Assembly: GCA_050954505.1 (NCBI GenBank)
Contig: JBPBPY010000469.1
Span: forward strand, 1-11,960
Direction of reading: 5' to 3'
DNA from: JAQGMO01 sp050954505
GTDB taxonomy: Bacteria > Pseudomonadota > Gammaproteobacteria > Burkholderiales > Burkholderiaceae_D
DNA length: 11,960 bases
A program made the position numbers and the translations under genes. Shown here in pieces: positions 1 through 8,012 of the stretch. Under the pieces are notes generated by a model. The model made no database searches, was not told the DNA's origin, and saw only the letters and a list, made by a program, of their open reading frames with translations. Every line of letters starts with the position of its first letter. The stretch's first letter is position 1.

Positions 1-197
1 CGAAAGGTCTTGCCCTTGGCGTCGAAAATGCAGGCGATGTAGGCGGCCGGATAATCCATGCGCAGGCGGCGCAGCATGTTGATGATGCCGTAGATGGCGC
101 CGGTTGGTTCCCCTTTGGCGTTGCGCAGGTCGGGCATGGCATGGAAGGCGCGGTACAGATAGCTGGAGCCATCGACCAGAAGCAAGGTATTGTTCAT
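1..197 (-). CDS. polA: DNA polymerase I, N-terminal 65 residues (runs out of window)
   Basis: This is the start of DNA polymerase I, which fills gaps in excision repair and removes Okazaki primers. Only the beginning of the 5'-3' exonuclease (FEN-like) domain is inside the window. The translation begins MNNTLLLVDGSSYLYRAFHA and continues with GEPTGAIYGIINMLR and FDAKGKTF, which follows the E. coli PolA N-terminus closely. Asp9 in LLVDGSS corresponds to the first metal-binding aspartate of the family. The ATG at 197-195 is the only plausible start, because homologues begin a few residues before the LLVDGSS motif. No clear Shine-Dalgarno sequence precedes it. The gene is divergent from the DUF2782-thrB cluster. 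The polymerase and proofreading domains lie beyond position 1 and cannot be judged. Confidence 0.96.
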   Translation of the reverse strand, partial: MNNTLLLVDGSSYLYRAFHAMPDLRNAKGEPTGAIYGIINMLRRLRMDYPAAYIACIFDAKGKTF

Positions 198-581
198 CGT
201 AGGTCTGGATAAGGGAACCAATAAGGCACGGAATAAAATACGTAACTCGAGACAACATGCCGCAACATGCGGGCCAGCTTGAAACGCATCGCAAGGCAAG
301 GCAGCCTGAGGGACCTGCAGCGCATGGCGGCAAAACAGGCTCGATTATGGCAGAGATTGCCTGCGCAGCATGGCCTTGGGCGTCTGCCATGCCGGCGTTG
401 TGGCAAGGCCTTGGCGCGCGATGGTCTTGCGAATGCATTGCGATTGTATTGGTGCTGCAGCGCATTTTGCTACAATGAAGCCCGGATCAAATCCTCCCGG
501 ATGTTGGCTCGCCGGCGGTTTCGGCACGAGCTTTTCCACCCGGCCCGCTTGTCCAAACAACCACCGTCAAAGCAACCCATC
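198..581. other. 384-bp divergent spacer between polA and the DUF2782 gene
   Basis: I find no convincing gene here. The open frames are short, overlap each other and have cysteine/arginine-rich compositions typical of noncoding GC-rich DNA. Visible structure includes two near-identical tandem 10-bp units beginning CAACATGC (253-260 and 263-270), a direct repeat CCCGGAT at 481-487 and 496-502, and a candidate rightward extended -10 promoter near 471-476. I could not pick a good leftward promoter for polA; the AT-rich patch at 231-240 is the likeliest place but lacks a well-spaced -35. Confidence 0.6.
449..476 (+). promoter_or_regulatory. candidate extended -10 promoter for the DUF2782-thrB cluster
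   Basis: TACAAT at 471-476 matches five of six bases of the sigma-70 -10 box and is preceded by TG one base upstream (468-469), giving an extended -10. A weak -35, TTGGTG, lies at 449-454 with a 16-bp spacer. Transcription would start near 483 and leave a leader of about 100 nt before the ATG at 582. This is a prediction from motifs only. Confidence 0.45.
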
Positions 582-989
582 ATGCGCATCGCAAAATTCT
601 GGACCATCGTAGCGCTTGCCGCCAGTGCGGCCCTGCCGTTTTCAGGCGCCAGTGCCCAGGAACCGCCGCAATTGCAAAAGCTGGAAGAAGGCGAAAAGCC
701 CAACAGCACCATTCCAGGCGGCGGCGTGCCGCAAACGGAAATCACCCAGACCCGGCAGCAGGGCAAGGTCAATGAAGTCGAGGTCAGCCGGGGCAAGAAT
801 ACCTACATCCTCAAGCCCAACACGCCAGCCGGCAGTTCGATCCCGGGTGATGCGCAAGCCAGCAACAACCGCGGCGCGCAATGGAAAGTCATGCAGTTCA
901 ATTTGAGCAGCAGCGAAGAAAAGCGCAAAGCGGCGGCCAAAGCTGCACTGGAAAAGCAGCCGGCCACGCCGCCACCAGAAATTCGCTGA
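582..989 (+). CDS. DUF2782 family secreted/periplasmic protein
   Basis: This 135-residue protein has an N-terminal signal peptide: MRIAK, a hydrophobic core to about residue 20, then a likely signal peptidase I site ASA|Q after residue 25. The mature part resembles the small DUF2782 family found next to thrB and polA in beta- and gammaproteobacteria. The conserved-looking core is roughly residues 50-110, including TRQQGKVNEVEVSRGKNTY and QWKVMQF. The C-terminus is charged and Ala/Lys-rich. The molecular function of the family is not known to me. The frame is open upstream to 267, but the signal peptide fixes the start at 582; the ribosome binding site is poor. The gene sits 99 bp before thrB on the same strand and is probably cotranscribed with it. 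Confidence 0.85.
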   Translation: MRIAKFWTIVALAASAALPFSGASAQEPPQLQKLEEGEKPNSTIPGGGVPQTEITQTRQQGKVNEVEVSRGKNTYILKPNTPAGSSIPGDAQASNNRGAQWKVMQFNLSSSEEKRKAAAKAALEKQPATPPPEIR

Positions 990-1088
990 AACCGCGACCC
1001 ACTCGGCGATTACCATTTGCCAGGCCGACGGCGCTGACCATCATGCAGCGCCCCTTCTTTCCACCGCTGCTTCACACCTGATATTTCC

Positions 1089-2123
1089 ATGGCTGTTTTT
1101 ACCCCGGTCAGTCTCGACGAATTAAGCCTGTGGGCCCGGCAATTTCCCATTGGCACGGTGACGTCCATCACCGGCATTTCCTCGGGTATCGAGAACAGCA
1201 ATTTCTTCATCGGCACCGACCGCGGTGAATATGTCCTGACGCTGTTTGAAAACCTGCTTTTCGAACAACTGCCCTACTACCTTGAATTGATACGCCACCT
1301 CGCCGAGCGCGGCGTGCTGGTGCCGGCGCCGCTGGCCAGCCACAGCAGGGAAATCCTGCACACCCTGCATGGCAAGCCGGCAGCCATCGTCAGCAAGCTG
1401 GAAGGGGCTTGCCAGATGGCGCCCCAGCCGGTGCATTGTGGCGCGGTCGGTGCCATGCTGGCACGCATGCATCTGGCAGCTGCCGACTTCGGCCTGAGCC
1501 AGCCCAATCTGCGGGGCCTGGACTGGTGGCGCGCAACCACGTCAGTGGTGTTGCCGCACCTGTCCCAGTCGGCACAGGAACTGCTGATCGCTGAATTGGG
1601 CACGCAGGAAGCATTCGCCACCACCGCCATGGCCAGTGAATTGCCCAAGGGACCGGTGCATGCCGACCTGTTTCGCAACAATGTCATGTTTGATGGCGAG
1701 CAGTTGACCGGCTTTTTCGACTTTTATTTTGCCGGCAACGATACCTGGCTGTTTGATGTCGCTGTTACCGTCAATGACTGGTGCATCGATCTGGACAGCG
1801 GCGCGCTCGATGCGGCACGGGTGCGCGCCCTGCTTGACGCCTACCAGGCCGTGCGCAGGTTCTCGGCCGGCGAGCAGGCAGCCTGGCCAACCATGCTGCG
1901 CGCCGCTGCATTGCGTTTCTGGCTCTCGCGCCTGTACGACTTCCATCTGCCGCGCGATGCGCAAATGCTCACGCCCCATGACCCGGGCCATTTCGAACGC
2001 ATCCTGCGCCAGCGCATCGCGCATGCCGACGCGATCCCTGCGCTTGTCGTGAGCGCAGGCACCGGCCACACTGCGCCGGCTTCTGCGGCACCGGTCAACC
2101 AGCCTGCGGTCCCCAATGAATAA
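1089..2123 (+). CDS. thrB: homoserine kinase (ThrB, APH-fold type)
   Basis: This enzyme phosphorylates L-homoserine with ATP to O-phosphohomoserine, the step before threonine synthase, in the cytoplasm. It is the aminoglycoside-phosphotransferase-like ThrB of pseudomonads and betaproteobacteria, not the GHMP-fold enzyme of E. coli. The 344 residues start MAVFTPVS, as in relatives. A nucleotide-site region near residues 28-50 contains SGIENSNFFI. The catalytic loop HADLFRNNVMFDG begins at His191 with Asp193 and Asn198, and is followed by the metal-binding Asp211 in GFFDFYFAGND. The last 25 or so residues are Ala/Pro-rich and look like a nonconserved tail. No strong Shine-Dalgarno is visible. 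The stop overlaps the start of the next gene by 8 bp, implying translational coupling. Confidence 0.96.
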   Translation: MAVFTPVSLDELSLWARQFPIGTVTSITGISSGIENSNFFIGTDRGEYVLTLFENLLFEQLPYYLELIRHLAERGVLVPAPLASHSREILHTLHGKPAAIVSKLEGACQMAPQPVHCGAVGAMLARMHLAAADFGLSQPNLRGLDWWRATTSVVLPHLSQSAQELLIAELGTQEAFATTAMASELPKGPVHADLFRNNVMFDGEQLTGFFDFYFAGNDTWLFDVAVTVNDWCIDLDSGALDAARVRALLDAYQAVRRFSAGEQAAWPTMLRAAALRFWLSRLYDFHLPRDAQMLTPHDPGHFERILRQRIAHADAIPALVVSAGTGHTAPASAAPVNQPAVPNE

Positions 2124-2889
2124 TCTGCCTGCGCGTACCGGATGGCAGTGGATCAAACGCGGCTTTGCCCTGTTTCGCAAGCAGCCGGCCGAACTCTCCA
2201 CGCTGTTCATCGGCTACATGGTGATGATGTTCCTGTGCGGCGTGATTCCGGTACTGGGCCAGTTGCTGCCCCTGATTCTGGTGCCGGTGTTTTCCATGGC
2301 GTTCATGCAGGCGTGCGCCAATATCGAACAGGACAAACGCGTCTATCCGAATCTGCTGCTGACCGGGTTCCGCTCTCCTGCCTTGAAAAAATTGCTGATC
2401 CTTGGCAGCCTGTATGTGGTGGCGGCCTTGCTGGCCATCGGCATTTCCAGCCTTGTCGATGGCGGCCTGTTCTGGCGCCTGATGACCGGCCGCGTAACGC
2501 TGACTGCCAGCACCGAGGCCGGTGCCAGCATGGGTTTTGCCATGTTGCTGGCAGCGTTGCTGTACATACCGGCAGCGATGGCGTTCTGGTTTGCCGCACC
2601 GCTGGTGACCTGGCATGGCATGAGCCTGGGGCGCGCCATGTTCTACAGTTTTTTCGCCGTGCGCGGCGCGAAAAAAGCATTCATCCTGTTCGGCCTGGGC
2701 TGGATCGCCCTGGGCATTGTGCTGCCGGTGATCATCAGTGCGGTGCTGGCCATTGTGACTGGGCAACAATTTCTGGCCCGTTTGATCCTGTTGCCGATCT
2801 CGTTGCTGTTGACGGTGGTGATGTATTGCTCGTTTTATGCCACCTATGTCGAATTGTTCGGCAAGCAAGATCCATCCCGCGCATCTTAA
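2116..2889 (+). CDS. BPSS1780-like integral membrane protein, function unknown
   Basis: This is a 257-residue inner-membrane protein with about six hydrophobic segments, near residues 28-45, 46-68, 92-112, 139-162, 188-215 and 219-243. It starts with an amphipathic, basic stretch (PARTGWQWIKRGFALFRKQP) that I associate with the BPSS1780 family of Burkholderiales membrane proteins. That family name is from memory and moderately certain. I see no catalytic motif or transporter signature. The ATG lies inside the end of thrB (ATGAATAA, 8-bp overlap), so the two are almost certainly cotranscribed and coupled. The overlap and conserved pairing suggest a shared operon rather than a proven role in threonine synthesis. 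Confidence 0.8.
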   Translation: MNNLPARTGWQWIKRGFALFRKQPAELSTLFIGYMVMMFLCGVIPVLGQLLPLILVPVFSMAFMQACANIEQDKRVYPNLLLTGFRSPALKKLLILGSLYVVAALLAIGISSLVDGGLFWRLMTGRVTLTASTEAGASMGFAMLLAALLYIPAAMAFWFAAPLVTWHGMSLGRAMFYSFFAVRGAKKAFILFGLGWIALGIVLPVIISAVLAIVTGQQFLARLILLPISLLLTVVMYCSFYATYVELFGKQDPSRAS

Positions 2890-2908
2890 TTTTATGGCAA
2901 TGTGCGAC

Positions 2909-2931
2909 ATCGTACAGATTCGTCTGTCGAT
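2909..2931 (+). promoter_or_regulatory. hairpin with TTCG loop after the thrB cluster
   Basis: ATCG-t-ACAGA (2909-2918) pairs with TCTGT-CGAT (2923-2931) around a TTCG loop at 2919-2922, giving nine base pairs with one bulged T. UUCG loops are unusually stable in RNA. No T-run follows, so this is not a textbook intrinsic terminator. It could protect a 3' end or weakly attenuate transcription. Confidence 0.4.
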
Positions 2932-2960
2932 CTGCGTTACTGTGAATGACACTCCGGCAA

Positions 2961-2990
2961 TTGACAGCCTGTTACATCCCGATGTATCAG
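2961..2990 (+). promoter_or_regulatory. candidate sigma-70 promoter of the BON/LysM gene with embedded palindrome
   Basis: A perfect -35 TTGACA (2961-2966) is followed after 18 bp by TATCAG (2985-2990), four of six for the -10. Between and touching them is the inverted repeat TACATC-CC-GATGTA (2973-2986). Its position over the spacer would suit a repressor or activator site. The start point would be near 2997, about 37 nt before the ATG at 3034. Confidence 0.5.
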
Positions 2991-3033
2991 CTGATTGTTT
3001 GCCGCCACGTTCACACCGACACAGGGGAATACC

Positions 3034-3546
3034 ATGGGACTTTTATCGTTCGTGCAGGATGCAGGCCAAAAACTCTTCAATATCAAACCGCAGGCAGCAG
3101 CACCGGCCAGCCCGGCTGCACCGGCACCAGTGCCCAGCGCTGCCGATGTGGCAGCCTTGAACGAAACCGCCGGCAAAGCCATCATGACCTATATCGGTAC
3201 TCAAAACCTGAAGGCCGAAGGCCTGGCGGTGAGTTTCGACGGTGCCTCGGGCACGGCCACCATCAAGGGCGAGGCACCTGACCAGGCAACGCGCGAAAAG
3301 ATCGTTTTGTGCGCAGGTAACATCCATGCCGTTGCGCATGTGAATGACCAGATGACAGTGACCGCACCATCGGCCGAAGCGAAATACTACACGGTGGAAA
3401 GCGGCGACACGCTGTCGAAAATCTCGCGCGAAGTCTATGGTGATGCCAACAAGTACAACCAGATCTTCGAAGCCAACAAGCCGATGCTGACCAGCCCTGA
3501 CCGCATTTATCCCGGCCAGATGCTGCGTATTCCAGCACTGGGCTGA
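3034..3546 (+). CDS. kbp: BON and LysM domain protein, Kbp/YgaU-type
   Basis: This 170-residue protein matches the architecture and sequence of E. coli Kbp (YgaU), a potassium-binding protein with a BON domain followed by LysM. It begins MGLLSFVQDAGQKLF, as the E. coli protein does (MGLF-FVKDAGEKLW). An Ala/Pro linker occupies about residues 20-36, longer than in E. coli (149 residues). BON covers roughly 42-110 and LysM 118-168, with YYTVESGDTLSKISREVYGD and the ending IYPGQMLRIP. No signal peptide is present, which fits the cytosolic E. coli protein. The start at 3034 is chosen because AGGGG (3022-3026) is correctly spaced and the homologous N-terminus begins here; the frame is open from 2995. 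It appears to have its own promoter and a downstream terminator. Confidence 0.93.
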   Translation: MGLLSFVQDAGQKLFNIKPQAAAPASPAAPAPVPSAADVAALNETAGKAIMTYIGTQNLKAEGLAVSFDGASGTATIKGEAPDQATREKIVLCAGNIHAVAHVNDQMTVTAPSAEAKYYTVESGDTLSKISREVYGDANKYNQIFEANKPMLTSPDRIYPGQMLRIPALG

Positions 3547-3557
3547 TTCCGGCAATG

Positions 3558-3592
3558 CCCGACTCCGGACCTGCTTCCGGATCGGGAGTTTG
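3558..3592 (+). terminator. candidate intrinsic terminator of the BON/LysM gene
   Basis: CCCGA-c-TCCGGA (3558-3569) pairs with TCCGGATCGGG (3576-3586) around a 6-nt loop, giving eleven base pairs with one bulged C. A short AGTTTG tail follows. It lies 12 bp past the stop codon and between convergent genes. The T-tract is short (three), so termination strength is uncertain. No T-tract is present in the leftward direction for uvrD. Confidence 0.6.
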
Positions 3593-3635
3593 CAAGATCG
3601 GAACCTGACCCTGCAGACGCCTGTGACATCCCTTT

Positions 3636-5948
<2,313 letters not shown>

Positions 5949-5954
5949 GCTGTG

Positions 5955-5984
5955 ATTATATAGGCTGTTTTTTTAAACAGTCAT
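5955..5984 (-). promoter_or_regulatory. uvrD promoter, probably giving a leaderless mRNA
   Basis: On the minus strand a perfect TATAAT occupies 5960-5955, with ATGACT (5984-5979, four of six for TTGACA) 18 bp upstream. With the -10 box at -12 to -7, the start point falls at 5948, the A of the uvrD ATG. No Shine-Dalgarno is found in the bases before the ATG (AATCACAGC), and no other in-frame start exists upstream before a stop. These facts together favour a leaderless or near-leaderless transcript. Confidence 0.65.
5965..5980. promoter_or_regulatory. LexA (SOS) box in the uvrD promoter
   Basis: The 16 bp CTGTTTTTTTAAACAG fit the CTGT-N8-ACAG LexA operator of gamma- and betaproteobacteria, with a fully A/T spacer. 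The site sits exactly between the -35 and -10 hexamers of uvrD, where bound LexA would block RNA polymerase. E. coli uvrD is a known LexA-regulated gene with a box in its promoter. The same site is 74 bp upstream of the divergent gene at 6055 and could affect it too. Confidence 0.78.
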
Positions 5985-6041
5985 GCAACCAAAAGTCGCC
6001 GTGGGTCACTAAGTGAGGTCCAATTGCCATGCCCAATTCTG

Positions 6042-6046
6042 CGGAG
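6042..6046 (+). promoter_or_regulatory. ribosome binding site deciding the orphan gene start
   Basis: CGGAG at 6042-6046 lies 8 bp before the ATG at 6055. The earlier in-frame GTG at 6013 has no Shine-Dalgarno before it, and ATG 6082 also lacks one. This favours 6055 as the start. Confidence 0.6.
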
Positions 6047-6054
6047 TCGATTTC

Positions 6055-7872
6055 ATGCCAGGCACTTACATCAACAGCAATATGCACCTTGGTAACAAGC
6101 TCGATCACATCACTGCAGTGGTCACGAATGCGAAAAAAGGCGCACAGATCAAAGCCAGGGTCGTCAAACAGGGTCAACACCAGGGTGAAATTTGGTTGTA
6201 TGCCAAGGCCGGCGTGGGGGAAAAACTGAAAAATTGTCTGCCGTTTTTTTCCGAAGACAGGCGGCGCATTGCAGCGCGCGAAGTATTGCGTTGCCTGGGC
6301 AGGCAACTCAATGCCATTCCAGGCATGCAGTTTTGTGCCGACGACGTCTACAGCCGCGCCGACCCCGTCAGCGTCTTTGGAAAATGCCGCAGCCTGCCCA
6401 AGGGCGACGGCCAGGATCTCAGCTTGCCGACTGCCAAAGGCCGCTCGCTCGCCGCCAATTATGCCGTCCCGCTGCAGCAGGCCCAGGCCCTGCTGACGCA
6501 GCGCTTCGAACGCATCTTTTTCCCCGTAGAGGCCAGGAAGGCCAACCTGTTCGTGTTTCAACGCCCGGCCGGCTTGCGCAGACTGCATGAAGCGCTCGAG
6601 GCGGCAGGATGCCCGCCAGACGAAGTCGAGGAATTGACACGGGCCATGCGTTCCTATGTCAAGCAGTGCAATGACGCCTACATCGAAAAGCGGCCGCATC
6701 GGCGCCGGCCCGTCGATCTGGGCAATGGCGATCAGCTCTTGCGTGCCGATTACGCCAAGGTCGAGCGTTTTGTCCATTTCTGGTTCAGGCGCGCAAGGCT
6801 GCAAAAGCTCGACCGCATTCCGCGCAACGATGGGCTGGAACGTGCCCCCTGGCTGCCCTACATCGATTTATTCATCCACAAGAATTTTCAACGCAGCCTG
6901 TTCGGGCCACTGCGCGTCGGGGAAGACCGTGTCATGACCCCCAAGGACATGCTGTTTACCCATCAGAACGATACGCCGAACAATCTGACCTACCTGGAAA
7001 TCATCGATGAATTCGTGCGCCAGTTTCTCACCAGGAATGTGTTTCCGAAGAAGGCCACCATCATGTGCGCCGAGCACCTGGCCGCCGGCCTGGCGTTGCA
7101 GCCGCGTTCGGTGCAACTGGAATTCATCGCCTCCAACGGCCGGGAATTCAAGGGGCAATTGATGCTGTATATCCTGGCCCACGGCGAGACTGCCTATCGC
7201 GATGGCCTTGGCTTTTTTCATAAACCCTTGCTGCTCGACATGCCTTTGAAAGTCCCCTTGGGTTTGGGCCTGTATTACGAAAAACGCATCAATCTGATCA
7301 AGGAGGGCGATGTGGTGATGATCGACCTGGCCAGCAAATTCATCGATGGCGTGTATGCCCATGCCGCCGCACGCCTGTCCTACCAGTTTGAAAACAGGAA
7401 TGCTTTGAACATCGATGGGACGCGGTTTGTCCGCGTTTCCAGTCATCATCCATCGCAGGACGGTTATCAGGTACAGGAATTTGCTGCGCTGGTGCCGAAT
7501 GCCAAGGGCAAGTACATCAAGGCCAGCAAGAATCCGAAGGAACGTTTGATCGTCATGAAGCCGAAGGCAATTCCGGATGAACTTGATGAGGAAGTCCAGA
7601 TCGAGATTCGTGCGCGCAGGCTCGACAGCGCTGTCTCCACAGTACATTGGGGAAAGTCACTGGGTGCATTGATGCAGGTCGAGGAAGCCGGGGAAATGAA
7701 AAATTTCGACTGCCAGCTGGGCAGCTTTGCCAAGGACCGGAAAACCGGTACGGTACGGGTCGGGCCGTATGTGTACATGATCCGCGACAACAGCTACGAC
7801 GTTGGTCAAGCCACGCTGTTCCAGCGGCTTGACGTGTATCGGCGCCGTCAAGCCGAAGGACATGCTGCCTGA
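6055..7872 (+). CDS. hypothetical protein of 605 residues, no recognised family
   Basis: I do not recognise this protein. It begins MPGTYINSNMHLGNKLDHIT and ends RRRQAEGHAA. It has no signal peptide, no membrane helix and no low-complexity repeats, so a soluble cytoplasmic protein is likely. It is rich in Arg and Lys, with a basic cluster KRPHRRR at about 212-218. The best-structured stretch looks like residues 360-460, with alternating beta-like hydrophobic segments (QLMLYILAHGE, EGDVVMIDLASKFIDGVYAH). I see no Walker, HD, nuclease or protease motif I would trust. About ten of some 54 arginines use AGG/AGA, compared with about two of roughly two dozen in thrB, which may signal a different origin. 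It is divergent from uvrD, sharing a 106-bp control region with a LexA box, and convergent with thiE. A hairpin at 7925-7968 may terminate it. The long uninterrupted frame and a good ribosome site support a real gene; function is unknown. Confidence 0.8.
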   Translation: MPGTYINSNMHLGNKLDHITAVVTNAKKGAQIKARVVKQGQHQGEIWLYAKAGVGEKLKNCLPFFSEDRRRIAAREVLRCLGRQLNAIPGMQFCADDVYSRADPVSVFGKCRSLPKGDGQDLSLPTAKGRSLAANYAVPLQQAQALLTQRFERIFFPVEARKANLFVFQRPAGLRRLHEALEAAGCPPDEVEELTRAMRSYVKQCNDAYIEKRPHRRRPVDLGNGDQLLRADYAKVERFVHFWFRRARLQKLDRIPRNDGLERAPWLPYIDLFIHKNFQRSLFGPLRVGEDRVMTPKDMLFTHQNDTPNNLTYLEIIDEFVRQFLTRNVFPKKATIMCAEHLAAGLALQPRSVQLEFIASNGREFKGQLMLYILAHGETAYRDGLGFFHKPLLLDMPLKVPLGLGLYYEKRINLIKEGDVVMIDLASKFIDGVYAHAAARLSYQFENRNALNIDGTRFVRVSSHHPSQDGYQVQEFAALVPNAKGKYIKASKNPKERLIVMKPKAIPDELDEEVQIEIRARRLDSAVSTVHWGKSLGALMQVEEAGEMKNFDCQLGSFAKDRKTGTVRVGPYVYMIRDNSYDVGQATLFQRLDVYRRRQAEGHAA

Positions 7873-7924
7873 GCCTGAACATTGGCGGATGAGCCGACCG
7901 GTGCAAGGCAGCAACGGGCCCTGG

Positions 7925-7968
7925 CCCAACCATGCATTGCATTGCATTGCATTGCATGCTTGGGTTTT
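7925..7968 (+). terminator. terminator-like hairpin whose loop is a GCATT microsatellite
   Basis: CCCAA-C-CATGCA (7925-7936) pairs with TGCATG-C-TTGGG (7953-7964), eleven pairs with one C:C mismatch, followed directly by TTTT (7965-7968). The loop consists of GCATT repeat units. The position, 52 bp after the stop of the orphan gene, suits an intrinsic terminator on the + strand. No T-run follows in the thiE direction. Confidence 0.5.
7934..7957. repeat. GCATT pentanucleotide tandem repeat, 4.8 copies
   Basis: Four perfect GCATT units (7934-7953) are followed by GCAT (7954-7957). It is in noncoding DNA between the orphan gene and thiE. Short tandem repeats of this kind can change length by replication slippage; here this would alter only the loop of the hairpin. 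Confidence 0.9.
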
Positions 7969-7970
7969 GG

Positions 7971-8012
7971 GTTGCCGTCAGTTCTCGTCGATTGCCGTCG
8001 TTGCCGTCAGTT
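7971..8012. repeat. 13-bp direct repeat over the thiE 3' end
   Basis: GTTGCCGTCAGTT occurs at 7971-7983 and again at 8000-8012, and a partial copy ATTGCCGTC lies between at 7991-7999. The right copy includes the thiE stop codon (8009-8007), so a duplication of the gene's last bases into the spacer is a simple explanation. Confidence 0.85.

Noticed and set aside
267..581. Upstream extension of the DUF2782 frame
   Set aside because: The signal peptide begins exactly at the ATG at 582, and the upstream translation is Arg/Cys-rich and unlike a protein.
5965..5980. CTGTTT-TTTT-AAACAG as an intrinsic terminator or RNA hairpin
   Set aside because: It is inside a promoter between the -35 and -10 and fits the LexA consensus exactly. 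The stem is A/T-rich, and it lies upstream of both divergent genes.
6013..6054. GTG start adding 14 residues to the orphan protein
   Set aside because: There is no Shine-Dalgarno before the GTG, whereas the ATG at 6055 has CGGAG at proper spacing.
5956..6804. 282-residue minus strand open frame over the orphan gene
   Set aside because: Antisense to the 605-residue gene, it would cover the uvrD promoter and has no recognisable domain. The + strand frame is longer and has a good ribosome site. The choice is less certain than for known genes, but the + frame is favoured.
7934..7957. GCATT repeats as a CRISPR or mobile-element end
   Set aside because: The units are only 5 bp and contiguous, with no spacers, no transposase and no target duplication beyond the repeat itself.
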